A DNA stretch of 64,000 nt, taken from Gp13-AA77 sp035949375. Its GTDB lineage: Bacteria; Acidobacteriota; Terriglobia; UBA7540. Location of the stretch: positions 22,231-86,230 of the forward strand of contig DASZIG010000062.1 in the NCBI GenBank assembly GCA_035949375.1, given 5' to 3'. A program made the translations under genes and the position numbers. The notes beneath the pieces are model-generated. The model ran no database searches, had not been told where the DNA came from, and saw only the letters and a list, made by a program, of their open reading frames with translations. Below, in pieces: positions 17,127 to 25,175 of this stretch (positions within the stretch are counted from its first letter, which is position 1; every line of letters starts with the position of its first letter).

Positions 17127-17951
17127 GACCGCGCTCTGGCCGCGGCGCGCTACATCACTGCTCAGGGCGGTGTTTCCCCTCGACTGGGCGTGATTCTTGG
17201 TTCGGGCCTCGGCGAAGTCGTGGCGCGCCTCGACAGCGCGCGGCGTCTGCCTTACAAATCGATTCCGCACTTTCCGCGTTCCACCGTTGTGGGCCATGCG
17301 GGCGAGCTCGCGCTCGGCAACTGGCGCGGCCTGCCTACCGCCATGCTCTGCGGACGCATGCACCTGTACGAAGGCTACACGCCGGCTGAGGTAGTCTTGC
17401 CCACGCGGGCGCTCGCGCTCGCCGGAATCGAGTTTCTGTTCGTGACCTGCGCGGCTGGCGGCATCGGCGCCCGGTGCACGCCGGGCAGCTTGATGATTCT
17501 CTCCGACCACTTGAACTTCCAGGGCCTGAATCCGCTCGCGGGACCGGAGGATCAGCGCCTGGGCGCGCGCTTCATCGACATGAGCGAGGCGTATGACCGT
17601 GAGCTTCGGAGCATTGCCCGCCGCGCCGCGCGCAAGCTGCGCCTGAAGTGCTCGGAAGGCGTCTACGCCGGCCTGCTCGGCCCAAGCTTCGAAACGCCCG
17701 CCGAGATTCGCGCTCTCGCGCGCCTGGGGGCGGATGCCGTTGGGATGTCAACCGTGCCTGAAGTGATTGCGGCCCGCCAGCGCGGCGTTCGCGTTCTGGC
17801 CGTGGCTTCCATCACGAATCGCGCGGCTGGACTCGCGCAGAAGCCGCTCAGCCATCACGAGGTCCTGGAGGCCGGACGCCAGGGTGCGCGCGATCTCGCG
17901 AGCCTGTTCGATGAAGTGGTGGCCCACCTCGCTCCGCTCGCCGCGCGTTGA
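17049..17951 (+). CDS. punA: Purine nucleoside phosphorylase, trimeric class
   Basis: 300 residues. It splits inosine, guanosine and deoxy forms to base and ribose-1-phosphate. Motifs of the trimeric PNP family are clear: VILGSGLG (phosphate site), HFPRSTVVGHAGEL, GRMHLYEGY, TCAAGGIG, YAGLLGPSFETPAEIR with the purine-binding Glu, GMSTVPEVIAAR and SITNRAAG. GTG 17049 is the only start codon in frame before the conserved core. Residues 1-25 (basic and Pro-rich) are read from the 7-base repeat array and have no family counterpart, so translation may be inefficient or begin at an unusual codon. Third gene of the salvage set. Confidence 0.92.
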   Translation: MTPEKPKAKGGKGQRLAGNRQPPADYDRALAAARYITAQGGVSPRLGVILGSGLGEVVARLDSARRLPYKSIPHFPRSTVVGHAGELALGNWRGLPTAMLCGRMHLYEGYTPAEVVLPTRALALAGIEFLFVTCAAGGIGARCTPGSLMILSDHLNFQGLNPLAGPEDQRLGARFIDMSEAYDRELRSIARRAARKLRLKCSEGVYAGLLGPSFETPAEIRALARLGADAVGMSTVPEVIAARQRGVRVLAVASITNRAAGLAQKPLSHHEVLEAGRQGARDLASLFDEVVAHLAPLAAR

Positions 17952-17985
17952 CACCCGCGCAGCGTGTTTCCGCCGGGAGCGGGCC

Positions 17986-18897
17986 TTAGTGTGCCGGTGA
18001 TTGCGCCTGCAGATTGTCGCGCGTCAGGTGGATTCTGCGGAACTCGCCTTCGCGTCCGAGCGGTTTCTGGGCTTGGCCGTTCAGCGTAAGCGCCGTCCCC
18101 TGGGCGTTGCCGGTGGTGACGTCGAAGAAATCCTTGGCGCGAAACGTGCGCGTGGAGTTTGCAGGGAATTGATGCTGCCACAGCGTTTTGCCGTCCGCCG
18201 CCACCGCCAGCCACGCGTCTTCAGTGGTGGATACTTGCAATACCAGATCGCCTTCGCCGAGGACAGGCGCCGCCGAGGCCGGATTGGCGCCCGCATTTGA
18301 GCTTGCGGCCGGCTGCGAGGCCACGGAGTTGTCAGGCGTCTTGCCCGCTGCGGGGGTGCCGCTTGTTGCCGGACTTGAGCCCGCGTTTGAAGCCGGAGTG
18401 GTGGTGGAGTTGGCGGGATTGCCGCCGGCGCCTGCCGCGCCGCCCGGTGTCGAGCCATCAGACGCCGGCTGACTGCCATTCGGCGGCGATGACTCGATGG
18501 ACAGCGGCTTGATCTCGACGGCCCGGTGGTTGTAGTGATAAACGGCGTAGCCGGCGCCGAGCAGCACGGCGATCACCACCCAGGGGAGCAGGCGGGCCCG
18601 CGCTCCCATCGTGTGGCTCAGGGGCCGGCTCGGCGTCAGACGCGAAAGGTCGTTGTCAGTGGGCGCTCCGGCCACGCGCTTGTACTCCGCCAGCGCGTGC
18701 TCTTCATCGAGCCCCAGGTACTGAGCGTAAGCGCGAATGAAGTTGCGCGTGAAGATGCCGCCGGGCAATTCCGAGAACTGATCGGTCTCGAGCGCTTTCA
18801 ACAGGCGGGTGCTGATCTTGGTGCTCTCCGAAATCTCTTCGAGAGTCACCCCGCGCATTTCGCGCTCGCGCCGCAAATTTTCCCCAAACGTAGGCAT
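17986..18897 (-). CDS. rodZ: RodZ-like helix-turn-helix transmembrane protein
   Basis: 303 residues. A cytoplasmic HTH domain (1-85) has LRREREMRGVTLEEISEST and FTRNFIRAYAQYLGLDE, as in the RodZ proteins that anchor MreB filaments. One membrane helix lies at about 105-123. A long Ala/Ser/Thr/Pro-rich linker (135-220) precedes a C-terminal beta domain (about 222-300, LQVSTTEDAWLAVAADG), the periplasmic DUF4115 type. No mreB or other shape gene is adjacent; the upstream neighbours are an Fe-S scaffold and a ZIP transporter. It converges on the purine phosphorylase gene. Confidence 0.88.
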   Translation of the reverse strand: MPTFGENLRREREMRGVTLEEISESTKISTRLLKALETDQFSELPGGIFTRNFIRAYAQYLGLDEEHALAEYKRVAGAPTDNDLSRLTPSRPLSHTMGARARLLPWVVIAVLLGAGYAVYHYNHRAVEIKPLSIESSPPNGSQPASDGSTPGGAAGAGGNPANSTTTPASNAGSSPATSGTPAAGKTPDNSVASQPAASSNAGANPASAAPVLGEGDLVLQVSTTEDAWLAVAADGKTLWQHQFPANSTRTFRAKDFFDVTTGNAQGTALTLNGQAQKPLGREGEFRRIHLTRDNLQAQSPAH

Positions 18898-18980
18898 CGG
18901 GACTCGTTCAATCTCCGGCCGGACCGCTCCTCAGCATTGCTCCCGGCATCATAGGCGGTCGGCTCGAACAGTGTCAAATC

Positions 18981-19358
18981 TCATGGCGGCGAGCCGGCGG
19001 CGAGCGCCGCCACAGCCCGGCGCAGCGCCTCCACGGCCAACTGCGCGGCGTGCCCGGAGGCGGCCGGCAAACCGCCCAGGCCGGCCTCGATTTCCCCGGC
19101 CGTGATCGTACCGAGCGCGGCTATGGCTTCGCCGCTTGCGAGGCGCTCGACCAACCATGACCCGCAAGCGATGGCGGGAGCGCACCCGGCGGCCTTGAAG
19201 CTCGCGGCCGTCACGCGGCCCTGCTCCACGCGGAGCCAGAGCTTGATCACGTCGCCACAGACGGGATTGGTCGCCTCGGCCACCACGCTCGCTCCCGCGA
19301 GCTCGCCGGCGTGTCGCGGGTTGCGGAAGTGATCGAGCACTTGCGCGGAATAACTCAT
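18981..19358 (-). CDS. IscU/NifU-type Fe-S scaffold-like protein lacking the third cysteine
   Basis: 125 residues of the U-type scaffold fold. The first ligand block (NPVCGD) and second block (GCAPAIACGS) are intact, including the Asp after the first Cys. The third ligand, which sits in an HCS-x-LA context in IscU, is replaced by Ala (GHAAQLAVEAL). A non-standard Cys appears in the second block (AIAC instead of AIAS). It may still assemble or carry clusters using another ligand, or have a different role; this is inference. ATG 19358 gives the family N-terminus (MSYSAQVLDHFRNPRHAGEL). No IscS/SufS gene is nearby. Confidence 0.82.
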   Translation of the reverse strand: MSYSAQVLDHFRNPRHAGELAGASVVAEATNPVCGDVIKLWLRVEQGRVTAASFKAAGCAPAIACGSWLVERLASGEAIAALGTITAGEIEAGLGGLPAASGHAAQLAVEALRRAVAALAAGSPP

Positions 19359-19403
19359 GATTTGATTCGCCGTTCCCACTACGGCGCGAATCCGCGGCCC
19401 GGC

Positions 19404-20135
19404 TTATCCCGATCCGAACGCCAGGCGCAGAAGCACCACCATGGCGACGCCGGTTGCGACCGCCAGCACGGTGCGCACCCCGTGCATCTTGTTCACCTCC
19501 GGGATCAGGTCCGACGCTGCCACGTACAGGGTGACGCCGCCCGAGAGCGCCAAGCCCGCATTCAGCCAGTGCCGGGCGAATCCCATGGCCACAACCCCGG
19601 CCAGCCGCGAGGCGCCAAGGGCCACGGCCGCCCAAATCCCCGCCCGCCGGCTCTGGCGCGCCGCCACCATCACGGAGGCGATGGCGAAACCTTCGGGCAG
19701 ATTGTGCAGCAGGACGGCGCCGAAAATCACCGTGCCGAGCCACGGCGAGATCAGAAAGCCGGACGTGATGGCGACCCCGTCGAAGAACGTGTGGATGGAG
19801 AGTCCACCCAGAGCCAGGTAGGCCACGTGCCGGTTGTGAAAGGGCTCGAGGTGCGTCTCTTCGCCGTAGTGAAAGTGCGCCGGCCAGGAGTGCTCGAAAA
19901 AGTGCACGATGAAGTAGCCCGCCAGGATCAGCGGCGGCGCCGCAACGGCATCGCGCTTGATGGCCTCCGGGATGATCTCCGCGAGCGCCGTGGCCAGCAT
20001 GAATCCGGAGCCGACGGCGATGAAGTAGGCGAGAAAGGTCCGGCTCCAGGCGCGCGCGGCCACGATGATCGCGCCCAGCAGATTCGCCAGGCCCGCGGCC
20101 GTGCCGAGCAGCAGGCTGATCGCAACGGGAGACAT
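19404..20135 (-). CDS. ZIP family divalent metal transporter
   Basis: 243 residues and about eight membrane helices. The two metal-site helices are visible: HTFFDGVAI (TM4) and HNLPEGFAIA (TM5), and a His-rich loop (HFHYGEETHLEPFHNRH) precedes TM4. ZIP proteins bring Zn, Fe or Mn into the cytoplasm. The Fe-S scaffold-like gene starts 45 bases downstream, so the two could be co-expressed and iron is a reasonable guess for the substrate. ATG 20135 starts the first helix; the open frame upstream (to 20195) is made of 7-base repeats. Confidence 0.88.
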   Translation of the reverse strand: MSPVAISLLLGTAAGLANLLGAIIVAARAWSRTFLAYFIAVGSGFMLATALAEIIPEAIKRDAVAAPPLILAGYFIVHFFEHSWPAHFHYGEETHLEPFHNRHVAYLALGGLSIHTFFDGVAITSGFLISPWLGTVIFGAVLLHNLPEGFAIASVMVAARQSRRAGIWAAVALGASRLAGVVAMGFARHWLNAGLALSGGVTLYVAASDLIPEVNKMHGVRTVLAVATGVAMVVLLRLAFGSG

Positions 20136-20150
20136 ACGATCAGCATAACG

Positions 20151-20226
20151 GTAAACAGCAGGCGGTAGACAGTCGCCGGTCTGCCGACTGCCCACTCGGG
20201 ACGCCTACTGCCTGCTGCCCACCAGC
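20151..20226. repeat. Heptanucleotide tandem array with inverted halves
   Basis: About ten 7-base units: GGTAAAC, AGCAGGC, GGTAGAC, AGTCGCC, GGTCTGC, CGACTGC, CCACTCG, GGACGCC, TACTGCC, TGCTGCC. The first three units are partly complementary to the last ones, so the array can fold back on itself. It fills the gap between the ZIP gene start and the end of the serine hydrolase gene. Confidence 0.65.
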
Positions 20227-20228
20227 TC

Positions 20229-21755
20229 TCAATCGATCCGCTTTATGGGAATGTCTTTTCCGCCCGTATGCAAGACCATGGTGGTGATCCGGCCCTGGCT
20301 GTCGGACACGAACGTCAGCTCATCGTCCGCGGTCTTCGAGAAGAACTCGCTTGCGCTCTCCGGAAAGATCTCTTCTTTCGGCTCGTCGTTCTCCTGCAGC
20401 GACAGGTGATCGCCCTCGCGCCGGATGGTTTCGATCAGATTGGGCGGTTCGCCGTAGCGGCCGGCGTAGCGGTCGAGCAGCTTCGGATCGACCGCGACCT
20501 GCTTGTGCTCCTTCAGCGGCGGACGCGGAGGCAAGCGGTCGTAGGGCGTAAAGCCTTCCCACTCGATCGGCGTGTACGTATTCTTGAGCAGGGTTTCCAG
20601 AAGCTCCTTGTAGATTCCCTCGCCATTCGAACTGTTGGTCATGATCAACAGACCCGTCTTCGTCTCGTCGAAGCAGACCGCGTAGTTGCGGAAGCCCTCG
20701 GCGTGACCCTCCTTGAAAAACGCCTTGCCATATGGGGTCCAGTAGAGGCCCCAGCCGAGGCCATAACTCAGGCGGATGGATTTGTTCGCGTCCGTGGTCG
20801 CGTTCTCGAGCGTGGGAAATTCGTGCTTCCACGGGATCCCGATCTGCGGGCTCAGCATCAGCTCGCGGGTGTCGCGATCCAGGCTCCGGCCTGCCATGAC
20901 CGCCTCGAGGAAACGCGCGAAATCGGCGGGCGTGGTTTGCATTGAACCCGCGGCGTCGGCCCTTGGACGCTTCTCGGGGCCGAGCGACCGGCCGTATTCG
21001 TCGTAGCCGTTGGCGTAATCGGTTTCGAACCGCTCCTGCCACATCATGCTGCTGCGGGTCATCCCGAACGGCTGGAAGACGCGCTCGCGCATCAGCTCTT
21101 CGAGCGGCTTTCCGGTAACGGTCTCAACCACGAGTTGCAGCAGTTCGATGCCCTCGCCGGAATACGCGTACCGCGTGCCGGGCTCGAAGTTGATGTTCAG
21201 CTTGTGGTCGTCATTGATCCAGCGAAAATTGGGAAATCCGGCCGTGTGGCTCAGCAGCATCCGGGCGGTGATGAGCTTGTAGCGCGGATCGCCGGCCAGA
21301 TCCGCGTATTGCGGATATTCCGGCAGCGGCGTCGGCATATATTGGTAGACCGGCTTGTCGAGGTCGATCACCTTCTCCTCGACGAGCTGCATCACCAGGT
21401 ACCCGAACGCCACCTTGCTGAACGAGGCGGCGGTCATGACCGAATCCTCCGTGAGAGGAAGATTCTTCTCCTTGTCGCGCACGCCGTACGTCTTGAGGTA
21501 GACCACCTTTCCGCCGTTGAACATCGCGACCGCGACGCCGGGCACTTCGGCCGCGCGCATCAGTCGCGTAACCGTGGCATCGATTTCGGCCGGCGTGATC
21601 TCGCTCGCGTCGATTCGCTTCACGGCCGGCGTGGTCGCGGCCCGCGTCGTGACGGTCGGCTCCGTGAAGGCGGGTCGGATCGCGGTCCCTCCAGCGCCCG
21701 CCACCAGCAGGATGACGATTGCGGCCGTGACCGCGAGAAGCAGCGTCTTCTTCAT
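20229..21755 (-). CDS. Exported beta-lactamase-fold serine hydrolase
   Basis: 508 residues with an N-terminal signal or anchor helix (residues 2-23). The catalytic domain of the AmpC/class C/esterase family spans about 65-385. The SxxK motif is SFSK (in MTAASFSKVAFGYL), the YxN-like motif is in RYAYSGEGIELLQ, and the third motif region is around KEGHAEGFRNY. A C-terminal lipocalin-like domain of about 90 residues (RYAGRYGEPPNLIETI) is usual in this group. Substrates range from D-Ala peptides to esters, and none can be chosen from sequence. ATG 21755 has GGAGGG six bases upstream. It stands alone between two repeat-bearing gaps. Confidence 0.85.
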   Translation of the reverse strand: MKKTLLLAVTAAIVILLVAGAGGTAIRPAFTEPTVTTRAATTPAVKRIDASEITPAEIDATVTRLMRAAEVPGVAVAMFNGGKVVYLKTYGVRDKEKNLPLTEDSVMTAASFSKVAFGYLVMQLVEEKVIDLDKPVYQYMPTPLPEYPQYADLAGDPRYKLITARMLLSHTAGFPNFRWINDDHKLNINFEPGTRYAYSGEGIELLQLVVETVTGKPLEELMRERVFQPFGMTRSSMMWQERFETDYANGYDEYGRSLGPEKRPRADAAGSMQTTPADFARFLEAVMAGRSLDRDTRELMLSPQIGIPWKHEFPTLENATTDANKSIRLSYGLGWGLYWTPYGKAFFKEGHAEGFRNYAVCFDETKTGLLIMTNSSNGEGIYKELLETLLKNTYTPIEWEGFTPYDRLPPRPPLKEHKQVAVDPKLLDRYAGRYGEPPNLIETIRREGDHLSLQENDEPKEEIFPESASEFFSKTADDELTFVSDSQGRITTMVLHTGGKDIPIKRID

Positions 21756-21885
21756 GCGAGTCCCTCCATGAAAATTTGTCCCTACACTAACACGCATTGG
21801 TTGCGGAACCGGTTCCAAAACCTGAACACTTTTCCCGGTTAGTGCAAGGGTGGGTTGGCCGTCGCTCGATTCGAGCGCGCGGAGC

Positions 21886-24612
21886 CTATGTGCTCGGGAT
21901 GGTGAAGGTGAACGTGCTGCCACGTCCCAATTCGCTCTCCGCCCAAATGCGCCCGCCGTGACGCTCGACGATCCGGCGGCAGATATAAAGGCCGAGACCC
22001 GTGCCGCCCCGCCGGCGGGAGTCGGAGGCGTCCACCGGCTGAAAGCGGCCGAAGATGCTCTCCAGCTTGTCTTTCGGAATCCCGGGCCCCTGGTCGATCA
22101 CGCGAAAGACGGGATTTCCCGCCTGCTCGTCGCACTCCAGGCGCACCGTGGACCCAGACGATGAGAACTTGATGGCGTTGCTCAACAGGTTGCCCAGGGT
22201 CTGCAGAATGGCGTCCGCATCCACCGAGACGGCGAGCGCCTCCGAGGTTGTTTCCAGACCCACTTCGGCCGCTTCGGCCATGGGGCGCATCAGCTCGGCT
22301 GCCTGCTTGACGAGTTCCGAGGCCGCGCAGGTTTTACGCGCGAGTGGAGGCTGGTCCGATTCCCAGCGCGCGCTGTCGAGAATGTCGTTGATCAGGCGCG
22401 TTAATCGATCCGTATTTCGCAGAGCGATTTCCAGCTTGCGTCGGACGAGCGCCGGCTGGGCTCCGGACTTGTCCGCCGCGAGCAGACCCAGGACTCCGCG
22501 GATGGGGGTCAGCGGCGTGCGCAACTCGTGGCTGACCATGGAAACGAATTCGTCCTTCATCTTCTCCATCGCCCGCCGTTCGCTTACGTCGCGGAAGGTA
22601 AGCACGGCGCCCGCGATCCGGTCGCCTTCCCAAAGGGGCGTGGTGACGCCGTCAATGGGGATGGCCACGCCGTCCTTGCGGTGGAGGACCTGGTTTTCAG
22701 TTTGACGAACCATACCTTGTGTCAGGGCGGCGTGAATGCTGCAGTCCTCGCGCTTGCAGGGAGCGCCATCAGGCAGAGCGTGACGGAGCAGGATGTGCAG
22801 ATCCTGGCCCAGGAACTCTTCCCGGTTGTATCCGAGCATTCGGGTGGCGGCGGGGTTCGAGAAGGTGCACTTGCCCTCCAGGTTGACGCGAAAGATCCCC
22901 TCGCCGGCGGAGTTCAGGATCAGTTCGGTCTCGCGCTGGAGCCTCTCCAAGGCTCTCTCAGCCTCTTCCCGGTCGGCGATTTCGTCAGCCAGGACGCGGT
23001 TGGTCTCCGCCAGGTCAACCGTCCGCTCGGCCACGCGGCGTTCCAGGCTTTCGTTCAGGGTTTTGACTTCGTCTTCAGCCCGCTTGCGAGGCGTAATGTC
23101 GCGAATATTACACTGAATCACCCTCTGGCCGTCAGATTCGTAGACATTGCTGACAAACTCCACCTCCCGTCGATCTCCGGATTTGGTTTCGAGTGGCAAG
23201 TCTTCGTACCTGAGAAATTCCGCTTCTCGCAAGTGTCGAAAAGCGTCCTGAGATCTGACAGCGTCCGGGAGACTGCCTATTTCCCACAGCTTCCTGCCGA
23301 GAACCTCCTCCAGGGTATATCCCAGAATTTCCAGCAAGTAAGGGTTAATATCGGTGATCGTTCCTGTCTCTGAATCGACAAGTAGAATTCCGTCCTGCGC
23401 CGCTTCAAACAGCCGCCGATAACGAGTTTCGGAAGCGCTCAAGGCTTCCTCAGCGCGCTTGCGCTCGGTGATGTCAAACTGGTTCGCTATAAAGTGAGTC
23501 AACTCGCCGCCGGGGTCTCGTACCGGAGAAACACGGACGTCATCGGTGTAAAGGCGGCCGTCCTTGCGGCGGTTGGTGATCTCCCCGTGCCAGGTCTTGC
23601 CGGCGGCAATCGTGTTCCAAAGATCTTCGAAAAAGCTGTGGCCGTGCCTGCCGGATTTCAGCAGGCGAGGGTTCCGGCCGATCGCTTCCTCGCGGCTGTA
23701 ACCGCTCACCTGGCTGAAGGCAGGATTAACATACTGGATTGTTCCCTTCGGGTCGGTGATGATGATGCTTTCGGCGCACTGTTCAATGCCCGCAAAAAGG
23801 CGTGCCCTCTCCTCCTCCGCCCGCTGGCGCTCGGTGATGTCCTGTTTGATCGCGATGAAATCAGCGATCACGCCGCGAGCGTCCCGGACCGGCGCGATCG
23901 TCATCTGCTCGGTGTAGAAGGTCCCGTCCTTGCGCCGATTGACGATCTCGCCGCGCCAGGTCTCGCCCGAGAGAATGGCGCCCCACATCTCCTTGTAGAA
24001 TTCGGGATCCTGCCGGCCTGACTTGAGAAAGGACGGGTTCCGACCGAGAGCCTCAGCGCGGCTGTAGCCCGTGATCCGGGTGAAGGCAGGATTGACGTAT
24101 TGAATTCTGGGCTCGAGATCGGTGATCACAACCGCTTCCGCCGCCTGCTCGATGGCCGTCGCGAGGCGGAAGCGCTCGGCTTCAGCCCGCTTCGTCTCCG
24201 CGCGCAACGCTTTCTCGTCGAGCGCCGCCCGGACGGCTTGCGGAAGCCGCACCAAGCGGTGTTTAAGAACGTAATCCGCAACGCCGCGCCGGATACAATC
24301 TGCCGCAATCTCGTCACCCACCGCGCCGGTGACCAGAATGACGGGAATCTCCCGCCCCTCCTTTTTCAATAAATCGAGGGCCTCAGTTCCGGTCCAATGA
24401 GGAAGCGCGTAGTCGGCCAGGATCACATCGTAGGGCTCCGTCCGGACCTTTTCGAGGAATGCTTGCCGAGTTTCGACCACCTCGGCGTTCACTTCGAATT
24501 CGCGTTTGAGTTGCCGGATGGATAGTTCGGCATCCGGCAGGGAATCCTCGATGATGAGCACGCGGAGCTTCTGCCCGGTTGGCGACGGATTCTTGATTTC
24601 GGGAACGTTCAT
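21886..24612 (-). CDS. Hybrid sensor histidine kinase: receiver, four PAS domains, kinase core
   Basis: 908 residues, cytoplasmic. An N-terminal receiver (about 18-135) has the phospho-Asp in VILADYALP. Then come four PAS domains (about 155-275, 280-400, 405-525, 575-690), several followed by PAC and coiled-coil segments. The HisKA box is VSMVSHELRTPLTP, and the HATPase has NLLSNAIKF, DQGPGIP and GGTGLGLYI. An N-terminal receiver lets another kinase or phosphotransfer protein set its activity; the single-receiver gene 15 bases upstream is a natural partner. ATG 24612 was preferred because the alternative at 24672 overlaps that gene by 46 bases; no strong ribosome site is seen. Last gene of the signalling operon. 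Confidence 0.93.
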   Translation of the reverse strand: MNVPEIKNPSPTGQKLRVLIIEDSLPDAELSIRQLKREFEVNAEVVETRQAFLEKVRTEPYDVILADYALPHWTGTEALDLLKKEGREIPVILVTGAVGDEIAADCIRRGVADYVLKHRLVRLPQAVRAALDEKALRAETKRAEAERFRLATAIEQAAEAVVITDLEPRIQYVNPAFTRITGYSRAEALGRNPSFLKSGRQDPEFYKEMWGAILSGETWRGEIVNRRKDGTFYTEQMTIAPVRDARGVIADFIAIKQDITERQRAEEERARLFAGIEQCAESIIITDPKGTIQYVNPAFSQVSGYSREEAIGRNPRLLKSGRHGHSFFEDLWNTIAAGKTWHGEITNRRKDGRLYTDDVRVSPVRDPGGELTHFIANQFDITERKRAEEALSASETRYRRLFEAAQDGILLVDSETGTITDINPYLLEILGYTLEEVLGRKLWEIGSLPDAVRSQDAFRHLREAEFLRYEDLPLETKSGDRREVEFVSNVYESDGQRVIQCNIRDITPRKRAEDEVKTLNESLERRVAERTVDLAETNRVLADEIADREEAERALERLQRETELILNSAGEGIFRVNLEGKCTFSNPAATRMLGYNREEFLGQDLHILLRHALPDGAPCKREDCSIHAALTQGMVRQTENQVLHRKDGVAIPIDGVTTPLWEGDRIAGAVLTFRDVSERRAMEKMKDEFVSMVSHELRTPLTPIRGVLGLLAADKSGAQPALVRRKLEIALRNTDRLTRLINDILDSARWESDQPPLARKTCAASELVKQAAELMRPMAEAAEVGLETTSEALAVSVDADAILQTLGNLLSNAIKFSSSGSTVRLECDEQAGNPVFRVIDQGPGIPKDKLESIFGRFQPVDASDSRRRGGTGLGLYICRRIVERHGGRIWAESELGRGSTFTFTIPST

Positions 24613-24626
24613 TCCTGGAGTTCGAC

Positions 24627-25082
24627 TCAGGCGCCGTACTGCCGCGGAGGAGCCTGATTGACAACCAGCCAATACAGCCCCAACTGCTCCACCGTGAAGC
24701 GGAACCTCTCAAAGTTCACGGGCTTGCGGATGTAACTGTTGCAACCGAAGGCGTAGCTTTTCACCAGGTCCTGCTCTTCTTTGGAGGAAGTCAGGATCAC
24801 CACGGGCAGCAGTCGCGTGCTTTCGGCGGCTCGCATCTGCCTCAGCACTTCCAGGCCGTCCACCTTGGGTAATTTCAGATCCAGGAGTACGACCGCCGGC
24901 TGGTCCGACGGATTGCGGCCGGCGTAGGCTCCCCGGCCAAACAGGTAATCCAGCGCTTCCGTGCCGTCCCGCGCCACGATCACCGGATTCAGGATGTTGC
25001 TTCCCTTGAGAGCGCGCATCGTCAATTCTTCGTCGTCGGCATTGTCTTCAACCAGCAAAATGGGTCGTTGATCGTTTTCCAT
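24627..25082 (-). CDS. Single-domain response regulator (Rcp1/CheY type)
   Basis: 151 residues, a stand-alone receiver: acidic pocket LLVEDNADDEEL, phospho-Asp in VLLDLKLPKVDG, Thr in ILTSSKEEQD, and Lys in YIRKPVNF. The long loop DYLFGRGAYAGR is the mark of the Rcp1 subgroup that partners bacteriophytochrome-type kinases. No output domain, so it must pass the phosphoryl group or bind a target. The kinase encoded just upstream has the matching SYSVAHDLRAPLRG phytochrome-type H-box. ATG 25082 has GGAGG four bases before it. Confidence 0.92.
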   Translation of the reverse strand: MENDQRPILLVEDNADDEELTMRALKGSNILNPVIVARDGTEALDYLFGRGAYAGRNPSDQPAVVLLDLKLPKVDGLEVLRQMRAAESTRLLPVVILTSSKEEQDLVKSYAFGCNSYIRKPVNFERFRFTVEQLGLYWLVVNQAPPRQYGA

Positions 25083-25105
25083 TAATCCTCCGGGAACAGC
25101 CGGTC

Positions 25106-25175
25106 GAACAGTCAAGAGTCGAGAGTCGAAAGTTGAAAGCCTTTTCGACTTTTGACCCTCGACTTTTAACTGCTC
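25106..25175 (-). repeat. Heptanucleotide inverted array: long hairpin between kinase and response regulator genes
   Basis: Five 7-base units (GAACAGT, CAAGAGT, CGAGAGT, CGAAAGT, TGAAAGC) at 25106-25140 are mirrored by the complements of five similar units at 25141-25175. About 28 of 34 positions pair and most of the rest are transitions. In the transcript the hairpin begins at the stop codon of the receiver-GAF-PAS kinase (25166-25168) and ends about 25 bases before the response-regulator start. It may set the ratio of the two proteins by shielding or stabilising mRNA; there is no terminal T-run. Confidence 0.65.
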
